Part shown: piece after piece, positions 52,323 to 61,703 of the stretch
Position numbering within the stretch: position 1 is the first letter of the stretch
How the letters are laid out: every line of letters begins with the position of its first letter
NCBI RefSeq assembly: GCF_016798245.1
Contig: NZ_JAEUZA010000005.1
Coordinates: 124,001 to 188,000 of the forward strand
Length of the DNA stretch: 64,000 bases
From: Alkalicoccobacillus gibsonii
GTDB taxonomy: Bacteria > Bacillota > Bacilli > Bacillales > Bacillaceae_D
Direction of reading: 5' to 3'
The notes under the pieces: model-generated
Told to the model about the DNA's origin: nothing
The model's database searches: none
Seen by the model: the letters and a program-made list of their open reading frames with translations, nothing else
Position numbers and translations under genes: made by a program

Positions 52323-54485
52323 ATGATTAATGATAAAGTTATACAGCTTTTAGAAGAAATGACGATTGAAGAAAAGATCGGACAGCTTACTCAGTTTGCT
52401 GGCGTCTTTTACTCTACTAGTCACTCGAGCACACCAGTTACAGGGAGAATTGAATTTCCTGTTAATCAAGAAATGATTGATGCAAGTGGATCGGTATTGG
52501 GAATTGCAGGTGCCGAGAAGCTACTAGAGATCCAAAAAAATCATCTTGAAAAAAACAGACTCGGCATTCCACTGTTATTTATGGCTGATGTAATTAATGG
52601 GTTTGAATCTATTTTTCCGATCCCACTTGGGCTAGGAGCAACATGGGACCCCCTTTTAGTCGAAGAATTGCAAGCGGTTTCAGCAAAAGAAGCAACAAGC
52701 GCTGGACTTCATGTCAGTTTTGCTCCAATGGCAGACCTCGTGCGAGACCCTCGTTGGGGACGAGTCATGGAGTCCACTGGTGAGGACCCTTACCTTAACA
52801 GCTTATTTGCTAAAGCCACTGTTCGTGGCTTACAAGGTTCAGATTTAAAAAACGATTCTCAGCATCTTGCTGCATGTGTTAAACATTTTGCTGCTTATGG
52901 ATTATCTGAAGGTGGCAGAGATTACAATACGGTTGATCTTTCAGAGCGTGAGCTAAGAGAGATGCATATGCCTGCCTATCAAGCAGCTCTAGATGCAGGC
53001 GTAAAGCTCGTAATGACTGCTTTTAACACAGTCGACTCCATTCCAGCTACAGGTAACAAAGCATTACTACGTGACATGCTCAGAGAGGAATACGGCTTTG
53101 ATGGGGTGATCATTTCTGACTTCAGTGCGGTTCAAGAATTGATTCCACATGGTGTTGCGGAGGATGAAGCTGAAGCCGCCAAAAAAGCACTCGACGCGGG
53201 CGTTGATATTGATATGATGAGCCTATGCTATTCCCATTCTTTAAAAAGGCTTATAGAAGAAGGTAAAGTCGAGCTTGCCCTTTTAGATGAAGCAGTAAAG
53301 CGAGTGCTGGAGCTCAAGAACGAATTAGGCCTATTTGAAGACCCATACCGTCAAACCAGTGTCACTCGAGAAAAAGAGACATTAACGAATTCCAGGCATA
53401 AAGAACTTGTACGAAAAGCGGCCGAAAAAAGTGCTGTTCTATTAAAAAATGATAACGCGCTTCCACTTTCTACTAGCACAAACGTTGCACTTATTGGGCC
53501 TTATGCAGACAACAAAGATCTCCTCGGAGAATGGTCAATCTTCGGGAAAGTAGAAGAAACCGATACACTTAAGGATTGTATGGAAAAGACATTTTCACAC
53601 TTCGCTTATAGCAAGGGCAGTGAAATGTATGAAAGAAATGAAAAACTATTAAACGAAGCATTAGATTCCGCTTCAAATGCTGATTTGATCGTTCTCGCTC
53701 TAGGTGAAGGACGTGAACGGAGTGGCGAGGGAAGAAGTCGCGCGTCTATCACTCTAGCACCATGCCAACTTGAATTAGCTAAAAAGCTTTATGAACTCGG
53801 AAAGCCCATAGTCGTCACACTCTTTAATGCTCGTCCGCTCGATTTAACAGAGCTTGAACCATATGTAAATGCCATCCTGGAATGTTGGCATCCCGGGTCT
53901 GAAGGAGCCAGCGCCATTACAAATCTGCTCCTCGGAGAAGCCAATCCAAGTGGAAAGTTAACGATGTCCTTCCCTCGAACCACTGGTCAGGTACCTGTCT
54001 ATTACAATGCGTATACGACTGGTAGACCCTTACCACCAGGGAGTGATGAGCGCTTTTTCTCTCGTTACATTGATGTAGCAAATGAACCCTTATATTCGTT
54101 TGGGTTTGGACTAAGCTATACTTCGTTTAAATACAGTAAGCTTCATCTTTCTTCAGACCAATTAACTGCGAATGAATCGTTAACAATTACGCTAGACATT
54201 ACAAATATTGGCGAAGTCTCGGGAGAAGAAATTGTTCAACTTTACATTCAAGATCCTGTTGCCGAGGTTGTCCGTCCGGGTAAAGAACTAAAAGGATTTC
54301 AGAAAATCTTTTTAGAGGCTAAAGAAACGAAAACGATTCAATTTGAAGTGACTGAGAGCATGCTTCGTTACTATCACAGTGATCTATCTTATAAAAGTGA
54401 CTCTGGAACCTTTCACATCTATGTTGGTAGCAGCAGCGAAAATTCCAACCTAACCAAGCTGTCTTTTACACTGTTAGATTTATAA
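52323..54485 (+). CDS. Glycoside hydrolase family 3 beta-glucosidase (BglX-like)
   Basis: A 720-residue cytosolic GH3 enzyme. The barrel domain carries KHFAAYGLSEGGRDYNTVDL (about 189-208) and the nucleophile Asp in GVIISDFSAVQEL (about 265). The second alpha/beta domain (about 370-570) and a C-terminal fibronectin-III-like domain (about 630-715) follow. No signal peptide, so it cleaves imported oligosaccharides, probably beta-glucosides. ATG 52323 has GAGGTG upstream. First gene of the enzyme/importer operon. Confidence 0.92.
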   Translation: MINDKVIQLLEEMTIEEKIGQLTQFAGVFYSTSHSSTPVTGRIEFPVNQEMIDASGSVLGIAGAEKLLEIQKNHLEKNRLGIPLLFMADVINGFESIFPIPLGLGATWDPLLVEELQAVSAKEATSAGLHVSFAPMADLVRDPRWGRVMESTGEDPYLNSLFAKATVRGLQGSDLKNDSQHLAACVKHFAAYGLSEGGRDYNTVDLSERELREMHMPAYQAALDAGVKLVMTAFNTVDSIPATGNKALLRDMLREEYGFDGVIISDFSAVQELIPHGVAEDEAEAAKKALDAGVDIDMMSLCYSHSLKRLIEEGKVELALLDEAVKRVLELKNELGLFEDPYRQTSVTREKETLTNSRHKELVRKAAEKSAVLLKNDNALPLSTSTNVALIGPYADNKDLLGEWSIFGKVEETDTLKDCMEKTFSHFAYSKGSEMYERNEKLLNEALDSASNADLIVLALGEGRERSGEGRSRASITLAPCQLELAKKLYELGKPIVVTLFNARPLDLTELEPYVNAILECWHPGSEGASAITNLLLGEANPSGKLTMSFPRTTGQVPVYYNAYTTGRPLPPGSDERFFSRYIDVANEPLYSFGFGLSYTSFKYSKLHLSSDQLTANESLTITLDITNIGEVSGEEIVQLYIQDPVAEVVRPGKELKGFQKIFLEAKETKTIQFEVTESMLRYYHSDLSYKSDSGTFHIYVGSSSENSNLTKLSFTLLDL

Positions 54486-54500
54486 TAAGGGGGTAATGAT

Positions 54501-55745
54501 GTGGGTAAAAAACGATTAGCTCTGACGGCTTCAGCTGTGGCTCTTATCTCTATTGTTCTAGGAGCATGCTCTAACGATCGTGCAAGAGGCGATATCACGC
54601 TAGATGTATGGGCAATTGGCTGGGAAGCCGAACAACTCGTTAATGAAGGATATATTAAGGCATTTGAAGACGAGAATCCAGGTGTAAAAGTAAACTTACA
54701 AGCCATCCCATGGGACAACATCTACGACAATTTATTAACTGCGGTAGCCTCAGGAAGTGGACCAGATGTGGTTCAGCTTGGTACTTCATATATGGCAGAT
54801 TTTTCGAGTACGGGGGCTTTAATGCCCTTAAATGACTATGTAGAAGAATTTCCAAATCTTGACCCCTCACATTTCTTTGAGGGAGCCGTTGATTCAATCA
54901 TGTACAACGATGACATGATGGCGGTACCTTGGTACGTGGAGACACGGGTTTTATACTATCGTACAGATCTTTTAGCAGAAGTCGGGTATCCTGAAGGGCC
55001 TGAAACATGGGAAGAACTGTATGATGCCGCCACTCGTCTATATGATAGAGGAGATGGGTTATACGCTCTGACGTTACCGGAAAACGATGATACCCTCCCT
55101 TACATTTTTGCATGGCAAAACGGTGTGGAATTTGAAACTGACGACAAAGGAGTCGATTTCTCTGACCCTGCTTTTATTGAATCTGTAGATTACTATACAC
55201 GATTTTTTAAAGAAGATTTAGCTCCATTAGGTCTCGGACTTGATCCGATGCAGTCCTTTGTTGATGGGATTCAACCAATGTTTTTTGAACCCCCTTTTCG
55301 CTATCAACAATTGATTGATAACTATCCTGATTTCGAAGAATGGGATACAAAGGTCATGCCATCAAAAGAGAATAACGACTCTGTTATTGGTGGATCTAAC
55401 ATGGCCGTGTTTGAATGGACAGAACATCCTGATGAAGCTGTGGCTTTTCTTTCTTATTTAACAGATCGAGATACCCAAATTGATTACTTTAAGGATGTAA
55501 AAGTATTACCACCTAGAGTAGATGCCTGGGATGACCCTGCTTTGCAAGAGGATAAGCGCTTCTACCGATACTTTGATCAGCTTGAGCACTCTCGAGCGCA
55601 ACCACAAGTTTTAAATTGGAATCGAATTAATGATGAATGGAAACGTTCAGAACAACGAATTACACGTGCTGGTTACTCAGTTGAGGAAGAGATTGCAGAT
55701 TTCCGTTCAAGAATCGAACCAATGATTGTAACAGAAGAGGACTAA
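54501..55745 (+). CDS. Sugar ABC transporter substrate-binding lipoprotein
   Basis: A 414-residue family-1 solute-binding lipoprotein. Lipobox LGAC (about 21), then LDVWAIGWEAEQL and the conserved GSGPDVVQLGTSYMADF (about 85). It binds an oligosaccharide, probably a beta-glucoside given the GH3 enzyme 15 nt upstream. The GTG start follows GGGGG. The C-terminal region is complete. Confidence 0.9.
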   Translation: MGKKRLALTASAVALISIVLGACSNDRARGDITLDVWAIGWEAEQLVNEGYIKAFEDENPGVKVNLQAIPWDNIYDNLLTAVASGSGPDVVQLGTSYMADFSSTGALMPLNDYVEEFPNLDPSHFFEGAVDSIMYNDDMMAVPWYVETRVLYYRTDLLAEVGYPEGPETWEELYDAATRLYDRGDGLYALTLPENDDTLPYIFAWQNGVEFETDDKGVDFSDPAFIESVDYYTRFFKEDLAPLGLGLDPMQSFVDGIQPMFFEPPFRYQQLIDNYPDFEEWDTKVMPSKENNDSVIGGSNMAVFEWTEHPDEAVAFLSYLTDRDTQIDYFKDVKVLPPRVDAWDDPALQEDKRFYRYFDQLEHSRAQPQVLNWNRINDEWKRSEQRITRAGYSVEEEIADFRSRIEPMIVTEED

Positions 55746-55759
55746 GGGGGGAATCGTTC

Positions 55760-56686
55760 ATGGAAATGGCACGAAAGAAGACGTTGCACTCAAATCAACC
55801 TGCCAAAAAACGGCTTAAACCTGAACCGTATTATTTTATTACTCCAGCCATCGCGCTGCTCATCCTTTTTGCTGTGTTGCCAATACTGATTGCCTTAGTC
55901 ATTAGCTTTACTGATATGGACTTAAGAGGAATCACTGATTGGTCAAATATTTCCTTTATTGGCTTGGAAAATTATCGTGTGTTGCTGAGTGATCCGATCT
56001 TTTGGACCTCCTTATACAATACGTTTTTCTACGTAATCATTGGAGTACCACTTGTCATCATTTGCTCACTTGGAGCTGCGTTACTCCTAAACTATGGATC
56101 CAATAAATTATTTCAATTCTTTAGAGTCATCTATTACATGCCAGCCATTACAAACATTGTAGCCATCGCCGTCATCTGGGGATTTTTATACAACGTTTCC
56201 TATGGATTGTTTAATCAGATTCTTGGTTTTCTTCATTCCGGTCCTGTCCTCTGGTTGGAAGACCCAACCGTTGCAAAGCTTTCTTTAATCATTCTCGCTG
56301 TTTGGAAGGGCATTGGAATCAATATGCTGATCTATTTAGCTGCGCTACAAGCCATTCCAAAAGACTATTATGAAGCTGCAACCATCGATGGTGCGAGTCG
56401 CCGCCAGCAATTCTTTAAGATTACGTTTCCTCTCTTAGGATTCGCCACCTTCTTTATCACGGTCACAACATTAATTGGCTGGCTTCAATTCTTTGAGGAA
56501 CCGTTTGTTATGACGCAAGGTGGACCATTAGACGGAACCATTTCCATTGCGCTCTTTATTTACGAAACAGGGTTTAGCTATAGTAACTTTGGCTACGCCG
56601 CAGCAGCTTCATTCGTTTTATTTGTCATCATTATCATAGCGACCTTAATTCAATTTAAATTACGCAAAACGCAAGAAGATCTATAA
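55760..56686 (+). CDS. Sugar ABC transporter permease (MalF/UgpA type)
   Basis: A 308-residue permease with six membrane helices (about 28-50, 87-112, 122-145, 168-190, 220-245, 275-298). The EAA loop EAATIDGASRRQQFFKITFP (about 212-231) is the docking site for the ATPase. GGGGGAATC precedes the ATG. It pairs with the permease 12 nt downstream. Confidence 0.93.
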   Translation: MEMARKKTLHSNQPAKKRLKPEPYYFITPAIALLILFAVLPILIALVISFTDMDLRGITDWSNISFIGLENYRVLLSDPIFWTSLYNTFFYVIIGVPLVIICSLGAALLLNYGSNKLFQFFRVIYYMPAITNIVAIAVIWGFLYNVSYGLFNQILGFLHSGPVLWLEDPTVAKLSLIILAVWKGIGINMLIYLAALQAIPKDYYEAATIDGASRRQQFFKITFPLLGFATFFITVTTLIGWLQFFEEPFVMTQGGPLDGTISIALFIYETGFSYSNFGYAAAASFVLFVIIIIATLIQFKLRKTQEDL

Positions 56687-56698
56687 GGAGGGATTTGT

Positions 56699-57526
56699 GT
56701 GGCTGTTAACCAGCGCTCTAAAACTGAGGTAGGAATTGTAACCGTTTTACTGTTTGTGGTCGGGTTTATCTTATCCATCCCTTTTATCTGGATGCTTTTA
56801 TCAGCATTTAAACCAAATGCTGAGCTTATTCAACTGCCAGTGCGTATCCTACCACAAACGTGGACATTGGAAAATTTCACAAGACTCTTCACCGAGATGA
56901 ATTTCGCTATTTACCTTCGAAATACGTTAATTCTCGTTGGATGCTCATTAATTGGATTATTATTTAACGCAATGGCCGGCTACAGTTTTGCCAAATTTCA
57001 ATTCAAAGGGAACCGCCCCTTATTTTTTCTTGTACTTGCTACGATGATGATCCCCGGTCAAGTAACAATGATCCCTGTCTATTTAATTCTGAACCAAATC
57101 GGTTTAACGAATACAATGACTGGAATTGCTTTACCAGGTCTTGTCGCTGCATTCAGTATCTTTTTGTTTAAACAATTTATGTCGACTATCCCAGATGCTC
57201 TTCTTGAAGCAGCAAGACTTGATGGAGCTGGTGAGTTCTACATCTTCTTCAAACTTGTGTTGCCAATGGCTAAGCCCATTCTCGCTGTTCAAGGAATATT
57301 AGCCTTTATCGGAGCCTGGAATAGCTTCTTGTGGCCTTTAATTGTCGCAAACTCTCAGGATCTCTATACCCTTTCTGTTGGACTTGCCCTGCTTCAAGGT
57401 CAAGCCGGTGAAAACTATGCCCTTCAAATGGCTGGCTCAGCAGTCATGGTTGTTCCAATCTTAATCGTATTTGCGATCTTCCAGAAATATATTGTAAATG
57501 GGTTTACGATGTCAGGAATTAAATAG
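56699..57526 (+). CDS. Sugar ABC transporter permease (MalG/UgpE type)
   Basis: A 275-residue permease with six helices and the EAA loop EAARLDGAGEFYIFFKLVLP (about 168-187). The GTG start follows AAGGAGGG. Last gene of the cluster before a strong terminator. No ATP-binding gene is present in the cluster, so a shared ATPase of the MsmX type is needed. Confidence 0.93.
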   Translation: MAVNQRSKTEVGIVTVLLFVVGFILSIPFIWMLLSAFKPNAELIQLPVRILPQTWTLENFTRLFTEMNFAIYLRNTLILVGCSLIGLLFNAMAGYSFAKFQFKGNRPLFFLVLATMMIPGQVTMIPVYLILNQIGLTNTMTGIALPGLVAAFSIFLFKQFMSTIPDALLEAARLDGAGEFYIFFKLVLPMAKPILAVQGILAFIGAWNSFLWPLIVANSQDLYTLSVGLALLQGQAGENYALQMAGSAVMVVPILIVFAIFQKYIVNGFTMSGIK

Positions 57527-57532
57527 GCTATG

Positions 57533-57568
57533 AAACCGAACTGAGGGGGTAAGTCAGTTCGGTTTTTA
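57533..57568 (+). terminator. Terminator of the glucoside operon
   Basis: AAACCGAACTGA (57533-57544) pairs perfectly with TCAGTTCGGTTT (57554-57565), followed by TTAT. Confidence 0.8.
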
Positions 57569-57590
57569 TAATGAAGGGGTTTAGACTGTT

Positions 57591-57940
57591 ATCGTTTCAC
57601 TTTGTCTTTCAACTGTTCACTTTAATGCTCTATCATTTCGCTTCACCCTCCATTGCTACAATTAATCCCTCCACCCCATAGATCTCGACCTCTATCATTT
57701 CAATCCACCCGTCTATCGTACAGATCTCCTGCCTATCCCTTGGATCCTGCCTTCCATCGCGTAGATCCCACTCTTATCCCATGGATCCTGACCTCTATCA
57801 CATGGATCCCACTCCTATCCCACGGATCCTGACCTCTATCACTTGAATCCCCCGCCTATCCCATGGATCCCGTCCTCTATCACATGAATCCCCCCGCCTA
57901 TCCCATCGACCCTGCTTCCATCACACAAATCCCTCCCGCA
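57591..57940. repeat. Intergenic repeat array 3: about 17 units, period 20.5 bp
   Basis: Units start at 57591, 57611, 57632, 57652, 57673, 57694, 57715, 57735, 57756, 57776, 57797, 57817, 57838, 57858, 57879, 57900 and 57920, almost strictly 20 then 21 bp apart. The best-conserved middle units read CTATCCCATGGATCC or CTATCACATGGATCC plus a C/T-rich tail; end units are degenerate. The plus strand is pyrimidine-rich. It fills the gap between convergent operons, between their two terminators. No credible ORF. Confidence 0.9.
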
Positions 57941-57945
57941 CCCAA

Positions 57946-57976
57946 ACAAAAACCCCCATCATAAACGATGGGGGTT
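57946..57976 (-). terminator. Terminator of the nucleoside importer operon
   Basis: AACCCCCATC (57951-57960) pairs perfectly with GATGGGGGTT (57967-57976). The minus strand continues TTTTGTTTG. Confidence 0.78.
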
Positions 57977-57989
57977 CCACAAATCTTTC

Positions 57990-58952
57990 CTATCTTGATC
58001 CTTTTAAATACGCGGATCCTAATGCTTTTGGTCCTTCTGAACGTCCGACAAATCCTGCTAGTGCGAGGATTGTTAGCACGTATGGTGCAATGAGTAAGAA
58101 GACAGATGGAACGCTTGATAGCATTGGAATTTGCGCACCTGTGATACTGAGTGCTTGAGCAAATCCGAAGAACAAGGCTGCACCCATCGCTCCAAGCGGA
58201 TGCCATTTACCGAAGATCAAGGCAGCAAGTGCCATGAATCCCTGACCAGCAATTGTTGTTCCTGAGAAATTACCTGTTACCGTAACAGCTAGTGCAGCTC
58301 CTCCAAGTGCGCCAAAGGCTCCACTTAGCATCACACCGATATAACGCATGCGTGTCACATTAATACCCATTGTATCTGCTGCTTGCGGGTGCTCACCTAC
58401 TGAGCGAATTCGTAAGCCAAACGGGGTAAAATAGATAACAAAATACACGATAACGGCTAAGGCAATGGCCATAAAGGATGTAATATACGTACTAGAAAAG
58501 AAAAGCGGTCCAATTACAGGAATATCGCTCAATACCGGAACATCAAAGCGATAGAAACGGTTTGAAATGTAATCCGTTTGTCCTTTTCCATACATTAGTT
58601 TAATTAAGAATACACACAGTCCTACAGCTAAAAGGTTAATCGCTACACCACTTACTACTTGATCCGCACGAAAATGAATGGATGCTACCCCGTGAATTAA
58701 AGAGAATAGAGCTCCAATCACAACAGCTGCTAGGAGACCAATCCATGTGGATGCTGCCCCCACTCCCGCTGCTTCAAGAGTTAAGGTTGTCACAATCGCA
58801 GAGAAGGCTCCAACAACCATAAGTCCTTCAAGTCCGATGTTAATGACACCGGAACGTTCACTGAAAAGTCCTCCAAGTGCTGTAAGCATAAGGGGAGCTG
58901 CAGCATAGATCGCAGCAGGAACAACAAGAGCTAAAACAGCCATCAAACTCAT
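57990..58952 (-). CDS. nupQ: Nucleoside ABC importer permease NupQ
   Basis: A 320-residue permease of the branched-chain-amino-acid/BMP-type family with about nine helices. GGLFSERSGVINIGLEGLMV (about 26-45) is the family hallmark. In B. subtilis NupNOPQ imports guanosine and related nucleosides. ATG 58952 follows AAGGAGGGG and overlaps the nupP stop by one base (TAATG), so translation is coupled. Confidence 0.88.
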   Translation of the reverse strand: MSLMAVLALVVPAAIYAAAPLMLTALGGLFSERSGVINIGLEGLMVVGAFSAIVTTLTLEAAGVGAASTWIGLLAAVVIGALFSLIHGVASIHFRADQVVSGVAINLLAVGLCVFLIKLMYGKGQTDYISNRFYRFDVPVLSDIPVIGPLFFSSTYITSFMAIALAVIVYFVIYFTPFGLRIRSVGEHPQAADTMGINVTRMRYIGVMLSGAFGALGGAALAVTVTGNFSGTTIAGQGFMALAALIFGKWHPLGAMGAALFFGFAQALSITGAQIPMLSSVPSVFLLIAPYVLTILALAGFVGRSEGPKALGSAYLKGSR

Positions 58953-60022
58953 TATTGATTCCCCTCCTTTTTCTTCTGAATTCGCAATAATGCCCATCTA
59001 ATAATGTAGCTTGATGCTACAAAGAAGATAATTAACGCAATCACTATATCAATTAATTCTACTGGTACACCAGCTTGTGATTGCATAGTGCTGGCACCTG
59101 ATTTAAGTCCTCCAAATAAGAAGGCAGATAAAAAGATTCCAATGGAAGAGTTTGCTCCAAGAAGGGCAACAGCAATTCCGTCAAATCCAATATTCGTAAA
59201 TCCAGTTAAAATCGTCATATATCCATACATTCCAAGTCCTTGCATGGCTCCTGCGAGTCCTGCAAAAGAACCGGAGATGATCATCGTAATCATCACATTC
59301 CGACCAACACTCATTCCCGCATAACGAGAGGCGTGCTGGTTAAATCCTACTGAACGAAGCTCGTATCCAAGTGACGTTTTCCATAGAAGGAACCACATGA
59401 AAATACATGCTAAGATCGCCACAATGATTCCGTAGTGAATACGAGAGTAGTCTGTAATTGATTCTAAAAATGCAGACTGAAGAGAAGCAGTTGGCTGGAT
59501 ATTATCTGTACGCTCACCCGGCACGATTAAATAGGCACGAATAATGGAGTTTACGACATGATATCCGACATAGTTCATCATGATACAAACGATTACTTCG
59601 TTTACATGAAACTTGGCTTTTAATAAGCCTGGAACAAAGGCCCACAGTGCACCGGCTGCTGCTCCTGCAAGAATAGCAAGTGGTAGGTGAATGATCATTG
59701 GTGCTTCAACCACAATCCCTACATAGACAGCGGCCAACCAGCCTACAAGTACTTGTCCTTCTACTCCAATGTTTAACAGCCCTGCGCGGTATGCAAACGC
59801 GACAGCCAGACCTGATAAAATCAATGGAGTCATCGCTCGAACGGTTTCACCAATGTAAAACGGCTCACTTAAAATTCCATTAAAAAGAGCACTGTATCCA
59901 CTAATTGGATCATAGCCACTCACAAGCATAATGATTCCGCCAACAAGCATACCAAGTAAAATGGCAATGAGCGGAATGGCAATGTTAAAAATTCGGCCGC
60001 GGCTCATGAAAAACGACTTCAT
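58952..60022 (-). CDS. nupP: Nucleoside ABC importer permease NupP
   Basis: A 356-residue partner permease. The hallmark AYRAGLLNIGVEGQVLVG (about 76-93) and GFDGIAVALLGANSSIGI are visible, along with about ten helices. AGGTGAG precedes the ATG, which overlaps the ATPase stop by 4 nt. Together with NupQ it forms the membrane channel. Confidence 0.88.
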   Translation of the reverse strand: MKSFFMSRGRIFNIAIPLIAILLGMLVGGIIMLVSGYDPISGYSALFNGILSEPFYIGETVRAMTPLILSGLAVAFAYRAGLLNIGVEGQVLVGWLAAVYVGIVVEAPMIIHLPLAILAGAAAGALWAFVPGLLKAKFHVNEVIVCIMMNYVGYHVVNSIIRAYLIVPGERTDNIQPTASLQSAFLESITDYSRIHYGIIVAILACIFMWFLLWKTSLGYELRSVGFNQHASRYAGMSVGRNVMITMIISGSFAGLAGAMQGLGMYGYMTILTGFTNIGFDGIAVALLGANSSIGIFLSAFLFGGLKSGASTMQSQAGVPVELIDIVIALIIFFVASSYIIRWALLRIQKKKEGNQ

Positions 60023-61545
60023 TCTGTCTCACCTGCTTTCGCTTTTCCGCCAGCCATTAATAATCCTAGCTGTTGCTCATTCGTTTCGTGAGCATTAACA
60101 ATGTCTACAATTTCACCATCGTAGATTACAGCAATTCGGTCACTGACATTTAATACTTCATCGAGTTCCAAAGACATAAGCAGCACAGCTCGTCCTTTGT
60201 CTCGTTCTTTTACTAGTCGTTGGTGAATCGTCTCAATTGCCCCTACGTCTAAACCTCGTGTAGGTTGAGCAGCAATTAATAGATCTGGCGAGCGATCGAC
60301 TTCCCGGGCAATAATCGCCTTTTGCTGATTTCCCCCCGAAAGAGCTCGAGCTGGCGTATAGGCACTCGGCGTACGAACGTCGTAATCCTTAATTAATTCT
60401 TCAGCTTTTTCATAAACAGCTTTATAACTCATCATAAAGAATTTGGATAATGGTTTTTTATAATAGGTTTGTAATGCAATGTTTTCTCCTACGGTAAAGT
60501 CAAGAACCAGGCCTAGTTTATGTCTGTCCTCTGGGATGTGCCCCACTCCTGCTTCCGTTACTTTTCGTGGAGATAGTCCATTTAGTTTTTTACCATTTAA
60601 TTCGATTGTTCCTGATTGAATTTTCTTTAATCCCGTAATCGCTTCAATCAATTCAGACTGACCATTTCCCTCAACACCCGCTAGTCCGACGATTTCACCA
60701 GCACGAATGTTTAAGCTCAGTGATTTAACCATTTCAATTCCACGGCTATCCTTCACCGTTAAATCAGAAACATTTAACACCGTTTCTTTTGGATTCGAAC
60801 GAGTCTTGTCCACTTTAAAATTCACTTCGCGTCCGACCATCATATTAGCAAGCTGCTGTGTATCGGTGTCAGCCACATCGACCGTACCAATTCCCACACC
60901 TCGACGAATGACTGTGCAACGATCACAGATCGCTTTAATTTCCTTTAGCTTGTGCGTAATCATAATGATTGACTTACCTTCAGCCACAAGTGTTTTCATA
61001 ATGCCCATCAGTTCTTTAATTTCCTGTGGAGTTAAAACGGCTGTTGGTTCATCAAAGATTAAAATATCGGCCCCGCGATAGAGGGTTTTTAAAATTTCAG
61101 CACGCTGCTGCATTCCAACCGATATATCTTCCACTTTTGCATAAGGGTCTACGGCAAGACCGTATTTTTTTGAGATCTCAGCAACTTCTTTTGCTGCTTT
61201 CTTCAAATTGATTTTTCCACCCTTAGTAGGCTCACTTCCAAGAATAATGTTTTCCGTTACATTAAACTTTTCTACTAACATGAAGTGCTGGTGCACCATT
61301 CCGATTCCTAGACGATTAGCTGCATTGGGATCAGTAATATTCACTTTTTCCCCGCGCACCTTAATCTCACCTTTTTCAGGCTGATAGAGTCCAAACAACA
61401 CGTTCATTAGTGTGGACTTACCGGCACCATTCTCACCTAGTAAAGCATGGATTTCGCCTTTTTTAACTTGAAGCGTGATATTGTCATTTGCAACGATGCC
61501 CGGGAATTCTTTGCGGATGCCGTTCATTTCAATGACATAGCTCAT
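60019..61545 (-). CDS. nupO: Nucleoside ABC importer double ATPase NupO
   Basis: A 508-residue protein with two ABC domains. The first has GENGAGKSTLMNVLFG, ISVGMQQRAEILK and ILIFDEPTAVLTP. The second has the degenerate Walker A-like GVEGNGQSELIE, ALSGGNQQKAIIARE and a degenerate Walker B LIAAQPTRGLDVG. This uneven arrangement is usual for RbsA/YufO-type proteins. ATG 61545 follows AAGGAG; GTG 61554 is too close to it. Confidence 0.92.
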   Translation of the reverse strand: MSYVIEMNGIRKEFPGIVANDNITLQVKKGEIHALLGENGAGKSTLMNVLFGLYQPEKGEIKVRGEKVNITDPNAANRLGIGMVHQHFMLVEKFNVTENIILGSEPTKGGKINLKKAAKEVAEISKKYGLAVDPYAKVEDISVGMQQRAEILKTLYRGADILIFDEPTAVLTPQEIKELMGIMKTLVAEGKSIIMITHKLKEIKAICDRCTVIRRGVGIGTVDVADTDTQQLANMMVGREVNFKVDKTRSNPKETVLNVSDLTVKDSRGIEMVKSLSLNIRAGEIVGLAGVEGNGQSELIEAITGLKKIQSGTIELNGKKLNGLSPRKVTEAGVGHIPEDRHKLGLVLDFTVGENIALQTYYKKPLSKFFMMSYKAVYEKAEELIKDYDVRTPSAYTPARALSGGNQQKAIIAREVDRSPDLLIAAQPTRGLDVGAIETIHQRLVKERDKGRAVLLMSLELDEVLNVSDRIAVIYDGEIVDIVNAHETNEQQLGLLMAGGKAKAGETE

Positions 61546-61659
61546 ACTTTTCACTCCTTGCTCCCAAATAAACGCTTGATCAAACCAAAAGGGTAAAACT
61601 GATGAACAGGACCGATGCCATTCATCAATGACCCTTCCCTCCGTCTATATACATGAAAC

Positions 61660-61683
61660 AAAGGCTAGCAGTCACTAGCCTTT
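61660..61683. terminator. Hairpin between nupN and nupO
   Basis: AAAGGCTAG (61660-61668) pairs perfectly with CTAGCCTTT (61675-61683). It lies 20 bp after the nupN stop. A partial terminator here would give more binding protein than transporter, as is common for such operons. The minus-strand T run is broken (TTTGTTT). Confidence 0.55.
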
Positions 61684-61703
61684 GTTTTGTTTAGATGTGT
61701 GGA

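Noticed and set aside
57591-57940. CRISPR array
   Set aside because: Units are degenerate, only 20-21 bp long, and have no unique spacers. No cas gene is in the window.
57898-58206. A 102-residue minus-strand frame at the edge of array 3
   Set aside because: It overlaps the end of nupQ in another frame and extends into the repeat and terminator. Composition is Ser/Cys/Arg-rich, as in shadow frames.
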